64,000 bases of DNA from Leifsonia sp. ZF2019 (lineage in GTDB: Bacteria; Actinomycetota; Actinomycetes; Actinomycetales; Microbacteriaceae): the NCBI RefSeq assembly GCF_019924635.1, contig NZ_CP065037.1:2542001-2606000 (forward strand), written 5' to 3'. The notes below the pieces were generated by a model, which ran no database searches, was not told the origin of the DNA, and saw nothing but the letters and a program-made list of their open reading frames with translations. Below, one piece after another: positions 39,760-48,115 of this stretch. A program made the translations under genes and the position numbers. Numbering within the stretch: the first letter of the stretch is position 1; the number at the start of each line of letters is the position of its first letter.

Positions 39760-42700
39760 CTACGCCGTCGCGACCACGACCAGGAGGTCGCCGGCATCGA
39801 CCTGCTGGGTCTTCGGGATCGCGAGCCGCTCGATCGTCCCCGCGATGGGGGAGGTGATCGCCGCCTCCATCTTCATGGCCTCGATCGACGCCACGGCCTG
39901 CCCGGCCTCGACGCGGTCGCCGACGGCGACGTGCAGGGTGACGACGCCCGAGAACGGCGCGGCGATGTGGCCCGGCTTCGCCGAGTCCGCCTTCTCCGCC
40001 GCCTTCGTCTCGACGACGATGCTGCGGTCGCGCACGAACACCGGGCGCAGCTGGCCATTGAGCGTGGTCATGACGGTGCGCATGCCCTTCTCGTCCGCCT
40101 CGCCGATGGCTTCGAGCCCGATGTAGAGGCGCACGCCCTTGCTGAACTCGATGACGTGCTCCGCGCCCGGCTTGAGACCGTAGAGGTAGTCGAGCGAGTC
40201 GACGACCGAGAGGTCGCCGAACAGTTCGCGCATCTGCTCGAAGATCCGGGTCGGGGCGGGGAAGAGGAGCCGGTTGAGCGCGGCGCGGCGCTCCGCGCTC
40301 GAGCCTTCGAGCGCGGCCGCGTCCTCCGCGGGGACGTCCTCCACACCGACCTTGACCGTCTTGCCGGCCAGCACCTTGGTGCGGAACGGCTCGGGCCAGC
40401 CGCCGGGCAGCTCGCCCAGCTCGCCCGCCATGAAGCCGACGACCGAGTCCGGGATGTCGTAGTTCTGCGGGTTCTCGGCGAAGTCGTCCGGGTCGGCGTT
40501 CACGGCCGCGAGGTGCAGAGCGAGGTCGCCGACGACCTTCGACGAGGGCGTCACCTTGGGGATGCGTCCGAGGATGCGGTTGGCCGCCGCGTACATGTCC
40601 TCGACGAGCTCGAAGTCCTCCGCGAGGCCCAGGGCCTTGGCCTGCTGACGCAGGTTGGAGAGCTGTCCGCCCGGGATCTCGTGCTTGTACACGCGGCCGG
40701 TGGGCCCGGGGAGGCCGGACTCGAACGGCGCGTAGACATGGCGCACGGCCTCCCAGTACGGCTCGAGGTCCTCGACGGCGGAGAGCGAGATGCCGGTGTC
40801 GCGCTCGGTGTGGGCGAGCGCGGCGACGAGAGCGGAGGCGCTCGGCTGGCTGGTGGTGCCCGCCATCGGCGCGCTGGCCACGTCGACCGCGTCGGCGCCG
40901 GCGCGGGCCGCGGCGAGAAGCGTCGCGAGCTGGCCGCCCGGGGTGTCGTGCGTGTGCACGTGCACCGGCAGGTCGAAGCGCTCGCGGAACGCCGCGACGA
41001 GCTTCTCGGCCGCGGACGGACGCAGGAGGCCCGCCATGTCCTTGATCGCCAGGATGTGCGCGCCCGACTCCACGATCTGCTCCGCGAGCCTCAGGTAGTA
41101 GTCGAGCGTGTAGAGGTCCTCGGCCGGGTCGAGCAGGTCGCCCGTGTAGCAGACGGCGACCTCCGCGACCGCGGTGCCCGTGGCGAGCACCGACTCGATC
41201 GCCGGGCGCATCTGGGACACGTCGTTCAAGGCGTCGAAGATGCGGAAGATGTCGACGCCGGTCGCGGCGGCCTCGCGCACGAACGCGTCCGCGACCTGCG
41301 TCGGGTACGGCGTGTAGCCGACGGTGTTGCGCCCGCGCAGCAGCATCTGGATGTTGACGTTGGGCAGCGCTTCGCGCAGCGACGCCAGACGCTCCCACGG
41401 CTCCTCGCCGAGGAAGCGGAGCGCGACGTCGTAGGTCGCACCACCCCAGGCCTCGACCGAGAGCAGCTCGGGCGTCATGCGCGCGACGTAGGGCGCGACC
41501 GCGAGGAGGTCCTTGGTGCGCACGCGGGTCGCGAGCAGAGACTGGTGCGCGTCGCGGAACGTCGTCTCCGTGACCGCGAGGGCCTTCTGCGCGCGGAGCG
41601 CCTCGGCGAAGCCCTTCGGTCCGAGCTCCAGCAGCCGCTGACGGGAGCCGGACGGCGCGGGGACGTTGAGGTCGATCCTGGGCAGCTTGTCCGCCGGCTC
41701 GGCCGTCTCGGGCCGGGGGCCGTTCGGCTGGTTGACCGTGACGTCGGCGAGCCAGTTGAGGACCTTCGTGCCGCGGTCCTTCGAGACGCGGCCCTTGAAC
41801 AGCTCCGGCCGCTCCTCGATGAAGGCGGTCGAGACGTCGCCGGCGATGAAGTCCGGGTCCTCCAGGACGGCCTGCAGGAACGGGATGTTGGTGGCGACGC
41901 CGCGCACGCGGAACTCGGCCAGGGCGCGACGGGCGCGCGAGACGGCGGCCGGGAAGTCGCGCCCGCGGCAGATGAGCTTGGCGAGCATCGAGTCGAAGTG
42001 GGGGCTGATCTGCGATCCGGGGCTGATCGTGCCGCCGTCGAGGCGGATGCCGCCGCCGCCGGGCGAGCGGTAGGTGGTGATCTTGCCGGTGTCGGGGCGG
42101 AAGCCCGCGGTCGGGTCCTCCGTCGTGATGCGGCACTGCAGGGCGGCGCCGCGGATGTGGACGGTGTCCTGGCTGAGACCCAGCTCGGCGAGCGTCTCGC
42201 CCGCGGCGATGCGCATCTGCGACTGCACGAGGTCGACGTCGGTGATCTCCTCCGTGACGGTGTGCTCGACCTGGATGCGCGGGTTCATTTCGATGAAGAC
42301 GTGCTCGCCCGCCCGGTCGCCCGCGGTGTCGAGCAGGAACTCGACGGTGCCTGCGTTCTCGTAGCCGATCGACTTCGCGAAGGCCACCGCGTCGCGGTAC
42401 AGCGCCTGGCGGATGTCGTCGGAGAGGTTCGGCGCCGGGGCGATCTCGACGACCTTCTGGTGGCGGCGCTGCACCGAGCAGTCGCGCTCGAACAGGTGCA
42501 TCGTGTTCCCCGCGCCGTCGGCGAGGATCTGGACCTCGATGTGGCGGGGGCGCAGAACGGCCTGCTCGAGGAACATGGTGGGGTCGCCGAAGGCGCTGTC
42601 GGCCTCGCGCATCGCCTCTTCGAGGGCGGCGCGCAGCTCGCCCTTGCTGTTCACCCGGCGCATACCGCGGCCGCCGCCTCCCGCGACCGCCTTCGCGAAG

Positions 42701-43164
42701 ATCGGGAAACCGATCTCGTCCGCGCCCGCCAGCAGCTCGTCGATGTCGCGCGACGGCGGCGTGGACTTCAGCACGGGCACACCCGCGGCGATCGCGTGCT
42801 CCTTCGCCGTGACCTTGTTGCCCGCCATCTCGAGCACCTCGGCGCGCGGGCCGATGAAGGTGATGCCTGCCGCGCGCGCGGCCTCGGCCAGGTCGGGATT
42901 CTCGGACAGGAAGCCGTACCCGGGGTAGATCGCATCGGCGCCCGACTCCTTGGCGACGCGGATGATCTCCGCGACGTCCAGGTACGCGCGCACCGGGTGG
43001 CCCGGCTCGCCGATCTGGTACGCCTCGTCGGCCTTGAGCCTGTGCATCGAGTTGCGATCCTCGTACGGGAAGACGGCGACCGTCTGGGCGCCCAGCTCAT
43101 AGGCGGCGCGGAAAGCACGGATCGCGATTTCACCACGGTTGGCAACGAGGATCTTACGGAACAT
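39760..43164 (-). CDS. pyc: Pyruvate carboxylase
   Basis: An anaplerotic biotin enzyme that makes oxaloacetate from pyruvate, bicarbonate and ATP. The 1134-residue single-chain form shows the biotin carboxylase domain (MFRKILVANRGEIAIRAFRA, later AVAGGGGRGMR and EMNPRIQVEHTVTEEI), the carboxyltransferase domain (GGATYDVALRFLGEEPWERL, DMAGLLRPS, HTHDTPGGQLA) and the biotinyl domain with IEAMKMEA near the C-terminus. ATG at 43164 follows GAAAGG; upstream codons in the same frame are the antisense of the ParA gene. It is divergent from the ParA gene. Confidence 0.97.
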   Translation of the reverse strand: MFRKILVANRGEIAIRAFRAAYELGAQTVAVFPYEDRNSMHRLKADEAYQIGEPGHPVRAYLDVAEIIRVAKESGADAIYPGYGFLSENPDLAEAARAAGITFIGPRAEVLEMAGNKVTAKEHAIAAGVPVLKSTPPSRDIDELLAGADEIGFPIFAKAVAGGGGRGMRRVNSKGELRAALEEAMREADSAFGDPTMFLEQAVLRPRHIEVQILADGAGNTMHLFERDCSVQRRHQKVVEIAPAPNLSDDIRQALYRDAVAFAKSIGYENAGTVEFLLDTAGDRAGEHVFIEMNPRIQVEHTVTEEITDVDLVQSQMRIAAGETLAELGLSQDTVHIRGAALQCRITTEDPTAGFRPDTGKITTYRSPGGGGIRLDGGTISPGSQISPHFDSMLAKLICRGRDFPAAVSRARRALAEFRVRGVATNIPFLQAVLEDPDFIAGDVSTAFIEERPELFKGRVSKDRGTKVLNWLADVTVNQPNGPRPETAEPADKLPRIDLNVPAPSGSRQRLLELGPKGFAEALRAQKALAVTETTFRDAHQSLLATRVRTKDLLAVAPYVARMTPELLSVEAWGGATYDVALRFLGEEPWERLASLREALPNVNIQMLLRGRNTVGYTPYPTQVADAFVREAAATGVDIFRIFDALNDVSQMRPAIESVLATGTAVAEVAVCYTGDLLDPAEDLYTLDYYLRLAEQIVESGAHILAIKDMAGLLRPSAAEKLVAAFRERFDLPVHVHTHDTPGGQLATLLAAARAGADAVDVASAPMAGTTSQPSASALVAALAHTERDTGISLSAVEDLEPYWEAVRHVYAPFESGLPGPTGRVYKHEIPGGQLSNLRQQAKALGLAEDFELVEDMYAAANRILGRIPKVTPSSKVVGDLALHLAAVNADPDDFAENPQNYDIPDSVVGFMAGELGELPGGWPEPFRTKVLAGKTVKVGVEDVPAEDAAALEGSSAERRAALNRLLFPAPTRIFEQMRELFGDLSVVDSLDYLYGLKPGAEHVIEFSKGVRLYIGLEAIGEADEKGMRTVMTTLNGQLRPVFVRDRSIVVETKAAEKADSAKPGHIAAPFSGVVTLHVAVGDRVEAGQAVASIEAMKMEAAITSPIAGTIERLAIPKTQQVDAGDLLVVVATA

Positions 43165-43234
43165 GGGGACCTTTCGAGCAGGGGTCGACACCACACAGCA
43201 AACGGTTAGGTTCTCTAAGACTAGTGAAGGTAAC

Positions 43235-44053
43235 GTGGCTCTCGTGCACGTACTCAGCGTTAGTTCCCTCAAGGGCGGCGTCGGAAAGACGACCGTGACC
43301 CTCGGACTGGCCTCTGCCGCGTTCGCGAAAGGGCTGCGGACGCTGGTCGTCGACCTCGACCCGCAGTCCGACGTGTCGACCGGCATGGACATCCAGGTCG
43401 CGGGCCACCTCAATGTGGCCGACGTGCTCGCGTCCCCCAAGGAGAAGATCGTGCGCGCCGCGATCGCGCCCTCCGGCTGGACCAAGGGCCGCGCGGGCAA
43501 GATCGACGTCATGATCGGCAGCCCGTCCGCGATCAACTTCGACGGGCCGCACCCGAGCATCCGTGACATCTGGAAGCTCGAGGAGGCGCTCGCCAACGTC
43601 GAGCACGACTACGAGCTCGTCCTGATCGACTGCGCGCCGTCGCTGAACGCCCTCACGCGCACGGCGTGGGCCGCGAGCGACCGCGTCGCCGTCGTCACCG
43701 AGCCCGGGCTGTTCTCGGTCGCCGCCGCCGACCGGGCCCTGCGCGCGATCGAGGAGATCCGCCGCGGCCTGTCGCCGCGCCTCCAGCCGCTCGGCATCAT
43801 CGTCAACCGTGCGCGCGTCCAGTCGTTGGAGCACCAGTTCCGCATCAAGGAGCTGCGCGACATGTTCGGGCCGCTCGTCCTCGCCCCGCAGCTCCCGGAG
43901 CGTACGTCGCTGCAGCAGGCGCAGGGCGCCGCGAAGCCGTTGCACGTGTGGCCGGGCGAGAGCGCACAGGAGATGGCGCACAACTTCGACCTGCTGCTGG
44001 AGCGTGTGCTGCGCACCGCCCGCATCGGCGAATACGCGACCGCCGGATCCTGA
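43235..44053 (+). CDS. ParA/Soj family ATPase
   Basis: A 272-residue ParA-type ATPase. It has the deviant Walker A ([20 protein letters not shown]), a VVDLDPQSDVSTGMD switch, LVLIDCAPSLNALTRTA (Walker B) and VNRARVQSLEHQFRIKEL. No ParB gene is adjacent, so it is an orphan; related orphans position cell-envelope or division proteins. GTG at 43235 has GAAGG at 5-base spacing; GTG at 43244, giving MHVLSVSSLKGG, is a possible shorter start. It converges on the MerR gene. Confidence 0.85.
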   Translation: MALVHVLSVSSLKGGVGKTTVTLGLASAAFAKGLRTLVVDLDPQSDVSTGMDIQVAGHLNVADVLASPKEKIVRAAIAPSGWTKGRAGKIDVMIGSPSAINFDGPHPSIRDIWKLEEALANVEHDYELVLIDCAPSLNALTRTAWAASDRVAVVTEPGLFSVAAADRALRAIEEIRRGLSPRLQPLGIIVNRARVQSLEHQFRIKELRDMFGPLVLAPQLPERTSLQQAQGAAKPLHVWPGESAQEMAHNFDLLLERVLRTARIGEYATAGS

Positions 44054-44109
44054 CGCGTAACGGCCTGCTCCTGATCGGAGGCGCGGGCTCGACACCCGAC
44101 GTCGGATGA

Positions 44110-44135
44110 TCCGCCCGGACGCCCGCTGGGCGGGA
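44110..44135. terminator. Possible bidirectional hairpin between the ParA and MerR genes
   Basis: CCGCCC (44111-44116) and GGGCGG (44128-44133) can pair around an 11-base loop. The flanking genes converge. No T-run is present, so the role is uncertain. Confidence 0.4.
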
Positions 44136-44141
44136 CCGGTT

Positions 44142-44693
44142 CTAGGAGGCCTTGGACTTCGAGGCGCGGCGCTGGGCCAGCTCGTCGAGCGAGTCGCTCT
44201 GCGTGTCGAGCTCGACCAGGCTGGACTCCACCTCGCGGAGGACCTTGCCCACGGCGATGCCGAACACGCCCTGGCCGCGACTCACGAGGTCGATGACCTC
44301 GTCGTTGGAGGTGCAGAGGTAGACGCTGGCGCCGTCGCTCATCAGCGTGGTCTGGGCGAGGTCGCTGACCCCAGACTCCCGCAGCTGGTTCACGGCGGTG
44401 CGGATCTGCTGGAGCGAGATCCCGGTGTCGAGGAGACGCTTGACGAGCTTCAGGACGAGGATGTCGCGGAAACCGTAGAGACGCTGCGAACCCGAGCCCG
44501 CCGCGCCGCGGACGGTCGGCTCGACCAGGCCCGTGCGGGCCCAGTAATCGAGCTGGCGGTAGGAGATGCCGGCCGCCCGGGCGGCGACCGCACCGCGGTA
44601 GCCGTTGGCGTCGTCCATGTCCGGCAGGCCGTCGGTGAACAGCAGACCCAGGTCGTACCGGGCAGCGCCGTCGTCACGACTCGCTTCGCTCAT
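44142..44693 (-). CDS. MerR family regulator (Rv1830-like)
   Basis: A 183-residue MerR-type regulator. The winged helix-turn-helix is visible at about residues 30-100 (GYRGAVAARAAGISYRQLDYWARTGLVEPTVR, LYGFRDILVLKLVKRLLDTGISLQQIRTAV); the C-terminal part is a small helical domain. ATG at 44693 is chosen over 44795 because GAGAGG lies 8 bases upstream. The pair of MerR genes next to a GarA-like FHA gene matches the Rv1827-Rv1830 group, but the bifunctional nuclease gene that lies between the two MerR genes in Mycobacterium is missing. Confidence 0.87.
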   Translation of the reverse strand: MSEASRDDGAARYDLGLLFTDGLPDMDDANGYRGAVAARAAGISYRQLDYWARTGLVEPTVRGAAGSGSQRLYGFRDILVLKLVKRLLDTGISLQQIRTAVNQLRESGVSDLAQTTLMSDGASVYLCTSNDEVIDLVSRGQGVFGIAVGKVLREVESSLVELDTQSDSLDELAQRRASKSKAS

Positions 44694-44822
44694 GATGTTC
44701 GCCTCTCGCCCGTTCTCGGATCGTGCGCCGACGGTGGGCGCTTCATCCACGGTACCGATGCGGGAGGTCCCGGGCAACGACATCCGGACATTCACTGTCG
44801 GCGTGTCGAGCGGTTCGGTCGG

Positions 44823-45515
44823 TCACGGACGCAGGCGCGCCAGCGACGAGCGGATGATGCTGCCGCGGACAACGTCGAGCTGACCGGCGATCTCGCGCGC
44901 GAGCTCGGCCGTGCGCGCCTTGCTGGAGACGTCGTTGCGGCGCGCGATCGGCACGAGGGCGGTCTCGATGAGACCGATCTCGCGTTCCGCCGCGGCGCGG
45001 AATCCGCGCAGATGACGGGGCTCGATGCCCGACTTGCGCAGTTCGACGAGGGCACCCAGCACGGTCAGGGCGTCCTCCCCGTAGAGGTCGGCCGGGGCGA
45101 TCAGAGAGGCCGTGATCGCCTGCTGCAGGAGCTCCGGGCTGGCGCCCGACTCCCGCAGCAGGTCGTCCCGTTGGAGGCGCCGTTCTCCGACCAGGATCGA
45201 CGGCGCGGCCGCTCCTCCCGGGATGCTCGGCTCGAGGCCGGCGTCGAGGTCGGCGAGGTAGGCCTTGATGACCTTGAGGGGCAGATAGTGGTCGCGCTGC
45301 ATCCCGAGCACGGTGCGCAGTCGCTCGACATCCTCCGGGGAGAACTTGCGGTAGCCGGAGGGCGTGCGGGCCGGGGAGACCAGGCCGCGCTCCTCGAGGA
45401 AGCGCAGCTTGGACGACGAGAGGTCGGGGAACTCCGGAGTCAGTCGCTCGAGGACCTGCCCGATGCTCAGCAGGGCGCGCGAGGCGCCCGACGCCCTCGC
45501 CGCTTGCCGGGCCAC
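44823..45515 (-). CDS. MerR family regulator (FtsR-like)
   Basis: A 230-residue MerR-type protein. The N-terminal domain shows LLSIGQVLERLTPEFPDLSSSKLRFLEERGLVSPARTPSGYRKF, very close to the FtsR/Rv1828 pattern; FtsR in corynebacteria activates ftsZ. The central and C-terminal parts are helical and may bind a ligand. GTG at 45515 shares one base with the stop of the FHA gene (TAGTG), so the two are translationally coupled. A link to ftsZ control here is inference. Confidence 0.87.
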   Translation of the reverse strand: MARQAARASGASRALLSIGQVLERLTPEFPDLSSSKLRFLEERGLVSPARTPSGYRKFSPEDVERLRTVLGMQRDHYLPLKVIKAYLADLDAGLEPSIPGGAAAPSILVGERRLQRDDLLRESGASPELLQQAITASLIAPADLYGEDALTVLGALVELRKSGIEPRHLRGFRAAAEREIGLIETALVPIARRNDVSSKARTAELAREIAGQLDVVRGSIIRSSLARLRP

Positions 45516-46018
45516 TAGCCGTTCGCCGCGGCGGCGAGGTCTTGGCGGGACGCGTAGAACGTGAGCCGGAACTTGCCGATCTGGACCTCGGCGGAGTCGG
45601 AGAGCAGCGCGCTCTCGATGCGGACCCCGTCGAAGTAGGTGCCGTTCAGCGACCCCAGGTCGCGCACCTCGAACGCCGTGCCACGGCGGGTGAACTCGGC
45701 GTGGCGGCGGGAGACGGTCACATCGTCGAGGAAGATCTCGGCGTTGGGGTGACGGCCCGCGGTCGTCACGTCTGCGTCGAGCAGGAACCGCGCCCCGGCG
45801 TTCGGCCCCCGGCGCACGACCAGCAGGGCGGAACCCGAGGGCAGGGCGTTGATCGCCTCCTGCTCCTCCGGCGAGATCTCTCCGTCGAGCGGGAACATCT
45901 TCGAGACGAAGTCCTCGCCGAAACGCGCCGTAGTGTCTTCATTCCCCGACGCGGATTCACGCAGGGGGTTGTTCCCGGCGTCGTCCGCCGGTCGGTTCAG
46001 GTAGTTCTCGTCAGGCAC
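45515..46018 (-). CDS. GarA-like FHA domain protein
   Basis: A 167-residue forkhead-associated domain protein. The FHA fold has GRHP (88-91), SRRHAEF (103 onward) and GSLNGTYFDG (122 onward), the phosphothreonine-binding residues. The N-terminal EDTTARF (27-33) corresponds to the phosphorylated ETT motif of GarA/OdhI, which inhibits 2-oxoglutarate dehydrogenase when unphosphorylated. Carbon/nitrogen control by Ser/Thr kinases is therefore likely. GTG at 46018 has AGGAGG at 7-base spacing; the longer frame to 46066 overlaps pgsA too far. Confidence 0.88.
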   Translation of the reverse strand: MPDENYLNRPADDAGNNPLRESASGNEDTTARFGEDFVSKMFPLDGEISPEEQEAINALPSGSALLVVRRGPNAGARFLLDADVTTAGRHPNAEIFLDDVTVSRRHAEFTRRGTAFEVRDLGSLNGTYFDGVRIESALLSDSAEVQIGKFRLTFYASRQDLAAAANG

Positions 46019-46646
46019 CGTCAACCTCCTCGTGATCCAGCGTATCCGATCGAGCGGCCCCGTCATCGGCCGGAAGGCGTATTACTCGGGCGGTTTCGCG
46101 AATGTAGACGATACCTGCCCACCAGTAGAGGAAGGCGCCCCACAGGGCGAAGGCCCAGCCGAGCGGCAGGGAGAAGGGCGCGAGCGGGGCGAAGGCCTCG
46201 CCCAGCATCAGCAGCGGAAGCGCCCAGAACAGGCAGAACGTCGCGACCTTGCCCAGGTGATGCACCGGGAGCGGGCCGAAGCCGTGGTTCGCGAGGATGA
46301 CGCCCAGCACCGCGAGCATGACGTCACGGGCGACGATCACGGCCACGAGCCACCAGGGGATGACCTCCCGCCAGGCGAGACCGATCAGCGCGGCGAAGAT
46401 GTAGAGCCGGTCGGCCGCCGGGTCCAGGAGCTGCCCGAGACGGGACACCTGGTCGAGCCGGCGCGCGAGGTAGCCGTCGAGGAAGTCGGTGATGCTCGAG
46501 ACGACGAGCACCAGGAGTGCGAGTGCGTCGTAGCCGACGATCACGAACGCCAGGAACACCGGCACCAGGGCGAGCCGGAAGAAACTGAGGAGGTTCGGGA
46601 TCGTCCAGACGCGGGAGCTCACCTCGCGTTCGCCGACTCCATCCAC
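46011..46646 (-). CDS. CDP-alcohol phosphatidyltransferase family protein
   Basis: A 211-residue membrane enzyme of phospholipid headgroup synthesis. The catalytic motif DGYLARRLDQVSRLGQLLDP matches DGx2ARx8Gx3Dx3D. About six helices are predicted by eye. Products of the family include phosphatidylglycerophosphate and cardiolipin; the Mycobacterium neighbour in this position is pgsA2 (Rv1822). GTG at 46646 is preceded by TAGAGT at exactly 6 bases. The 3' end overlaps the FHA gene start by 8 bases. Confidence 0.88.
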   Translation of the reverse strand: MDGVGEREVSSRVWTIPNLLSFFRLALVPVFLAFVIVGYDALALLVLVVSSITDFLDGYLARRLDQVSRLGQLLDPAADRLYIFAALIGLAWREVIPWWLVAVIVARDVMLAVLGVILANHGFGPLPVHHLGKVATFCLFWALPLLMLGEAFAPLAPFSLPLGWAFALWGAFLYWWAGIVYIRETARVIRLPADDGAARSDTLDHEEVDGA

Positions 46647-46652
46647 ATGTCC

Positions 46653-46682
46653 ACTCTACTGACCGACGCCGAGGCCTAGGAT
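46653..46682. promoter_or_regulatory. Divergent leaderless promoters for the phosphatidyltransferase and DUF1295 genes
   Basis: Minus strand: TAGAGT (46653-46658), 6 bases, GTG 46646. Plus strand: TAGGAT (46677-46682), 7 bases, GTG 46690. Both starts lie within 45 bases, leaving no room for untranslated leaders. Confidence 0.5.
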
Positions 46683-46689
46683 GACGGAC

Positions 46690-47520
46690 GTGGAGCCCTT
46701 TCTCATCTGCCTCTGGATCCTCATCGGAGTGTGCGCGCTCACGTGGGTGCTCTCGCTGATCACCGGCGAGCACTCCTGGGTCGACCGCATCTGGTCGCTC
46801 GTGCCGCTCGCGTACGTCTGGGTGTTCGCGGGGGCGACCGGGCTCAGCGATCCGCGTCTGGTGCTGATGGCGGTGCTCGTGACCCTCTGGGGCGCGCGGC
46901 TCACGTTCAACTTCGCGCGGAAGGGCGGCTACGCGCCGGGCGGGGAGGACTACCGCTGGGAGGTGCTGCGCGGCCGCATGCCGGCGGCGGCCTTCCAGCT
47001 GTTCAACCTGTTCTTCATCGTGATCTACCAGAACGTTCTGCTGCTGCTCATCTCGCTGCCCGCGTGGACCGCCTACGAGCACCGCACTCCGCTCGGGCCG
47101 CTCGACATCGTGCTCGCGATGGTCTTCCTGGCGTTCCTGGTCGGCGAGACCGTCGCGGATCAGCAGCAGTGGGACTTCCACCGCTGGAAGAAGGCCGAGG
47201 TCGCCGCCGGCCGCACGCCGTCGCCGCGGTTCCTGCAGACCGGGCTCTTCCGCCTCTCGCGCCACCCGAACTTCTTCTTCGAGCAGGCGCAGTGGTGGGT
47301 GCTCTTCCTGATCGGCTGCACCGCGGCGGGGTCGATCCTGCAGTGGACCGTCATCGGACCGCTGCTGCTCACCGGCCTCTTCATCGGCTCGACGGTCTTC
47401 ACCGAGAGCATTTCGCGGTCGCGCTATCCGGAATACGTCGAGTACCAGCGGCGCACCTCGCCGATCGTGCCGTGGTTCCCGCGCCGCGGCGGCGCGGAGC
47501 CGGTCACCGCGTCCCGCTGA
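46690..47520 (+). CDS. DUF1295 (steroid 5-alpha-reductase-like) membrane protein
   Basis: A 276-residue integral membrane protein with about seven helices. The C-terminal block FRLSRHPNFFFEQAQWW and SRYPEYVEYQRRTS match the DUF1295/isoprenylcysteine methyltransferase-reductase superfamily, whose members are NADPH reductases or methyltransferases of lipids. The substrate is unknown. GTG at 46690 is preferred because a TAGGAT -10 overlaps the earlier ATG at 46681, which would then lie upstream of the transcript; if the promoter call is wrong the ATG adds three residues. Confidence 0.85.
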   Translation: MEPFLICLWILIGVCALTWVLSLITGEHSWVDRIWSLVPLAYVWVFAGATGLSDPRLVLMAVLVTLWGARLTFNFARKGGYAPGGEDYRWEVLRGRMPAAAFQLFNLFFIVIYQNVLLLLISLPAWTAYEHRTPLGPLDIVLAMVFLAFLVGETVADQQQWDFHRWKKAEVAAGRTPSPRFLQTGLFRLSRHPNFFFEQAQWWVLFLIGCTAAGSILQWTVIGPLLLTGLFIGSTVFTESISRSRYPEYVEYQRRTSPIVPWFPRRGGAEPVTASR

Positions 47521-47533
47521 CCGAGTCCTGCCG

Positions 47534-47548
47534 GCCGCTCCGTGCGGC
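47534..47548. terminator. Small hairpin between convergent genes
   Basis: GCCGC (47534-47538) pairs with GCGGC (47544-47548) around TCCGT, inside a longer imperfect GC palindrome. Both flanking genes converge on it. Confidence 0.4.
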
Positions 47549-47554
47549 GGCCGC

Positions 47555-48052
47555 TCAGGAGGTCGCGGCCTCCGGGCGCGCGGGCTTGGGGAACACCGAG
47601 CGCATGTGGTCGGAGTCGAGATAGTCGGCGACGCCGATCAGCAGCAGACTGAACACGATCTGCTCGGTGACCATCCAGAGCGGGTAGAGGCCGGGGATCG
47701 CGGCGAGCACCAGCGTCACCACGGGGAAGATCTTGGAGAACAGCCGCAGGCGCGAATACGCCCAGTAGTAGCCCTTCTGGGCGCGCCACGCGAAATAGAA
47801 CAGGGTGGCGGTCATCGCGAGCACGATCAGGGCGCGCATCCACACGGCGAAGGGCACCGCGACCCCGCCGAGGGTGAGCACCACGGCGACGACGACCGCG
47901 GCGAGCCCGATCAGCAGCTCGGCGACGAGCAGCCAGAAGATGACGACGAACGCGCGACGGGTGCGCGGGTGGTCGCGTCCCTCCATCGGCACCGTGTAAT
48001 CGGCGTGGCGTCCGCCCGCGAGGCGATCGAGCCGCTTCAACAGTTGTTCCAT
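47555..48052 (-). CDS. Hypothetical four-helix membrane protein
   Basis: A 165-residue protein, not recognised. A 30-residue hydrophilic N-terminus (MEQLLKRLDRLAGGRHADY) is followed by about four hydrophobic segments (FVVIFWLLVAELLIGLAAVVV, LIVLAMTATLFYFAW, IFPVVTLVLAAIPGLYPLW, IVFSLLLIGVADYL) and a short C-terminal tail. No catalytic motif is seen. ATG at 48052 is preceded by TACCGT at exactly 6 bases. Upstream in-frame sequence belongs to the antisense of the neighbouring gene. Confidence 0.75.
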   Translation of the reverse strand: MEQLLKRLDRLAGGRHADYTVPMEGRDHPRTRRAFVVIFWLLVAELLIGLAAVVVAVVLTLGGVAVPFAVWMRALIVLAMTATLFYFAWRAQKGYYWAYSRLRLFSKIFPVVTLVLAAIPGLYPLWMVTEQIVFSLLLIGVADYLDSDHMRSVFPKPARPEAATS

Positions 48053-48058
48053 GCCTTC

Positions 48059-48109
48059 ACGGTACCGCGGCGGGTGATCCGGGCACCGTGCGGGCGGAGC
48101 GCGTACCGT
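48059..48109. promoter_or_regulatory. Paired divergent leaderless promoters with identical TACCGT elements
   Basis: TACCGT on the minus strand at 48059-48064 is 6 bases from ATG 48052; TACCGT on the plus strand at 48104-48109 is 6 bases from ATG 48116. The two promoters are mirror images around a GC-rich centre. Confidence 0.55.
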
Positions 48110-48115
48110 GGAGCC

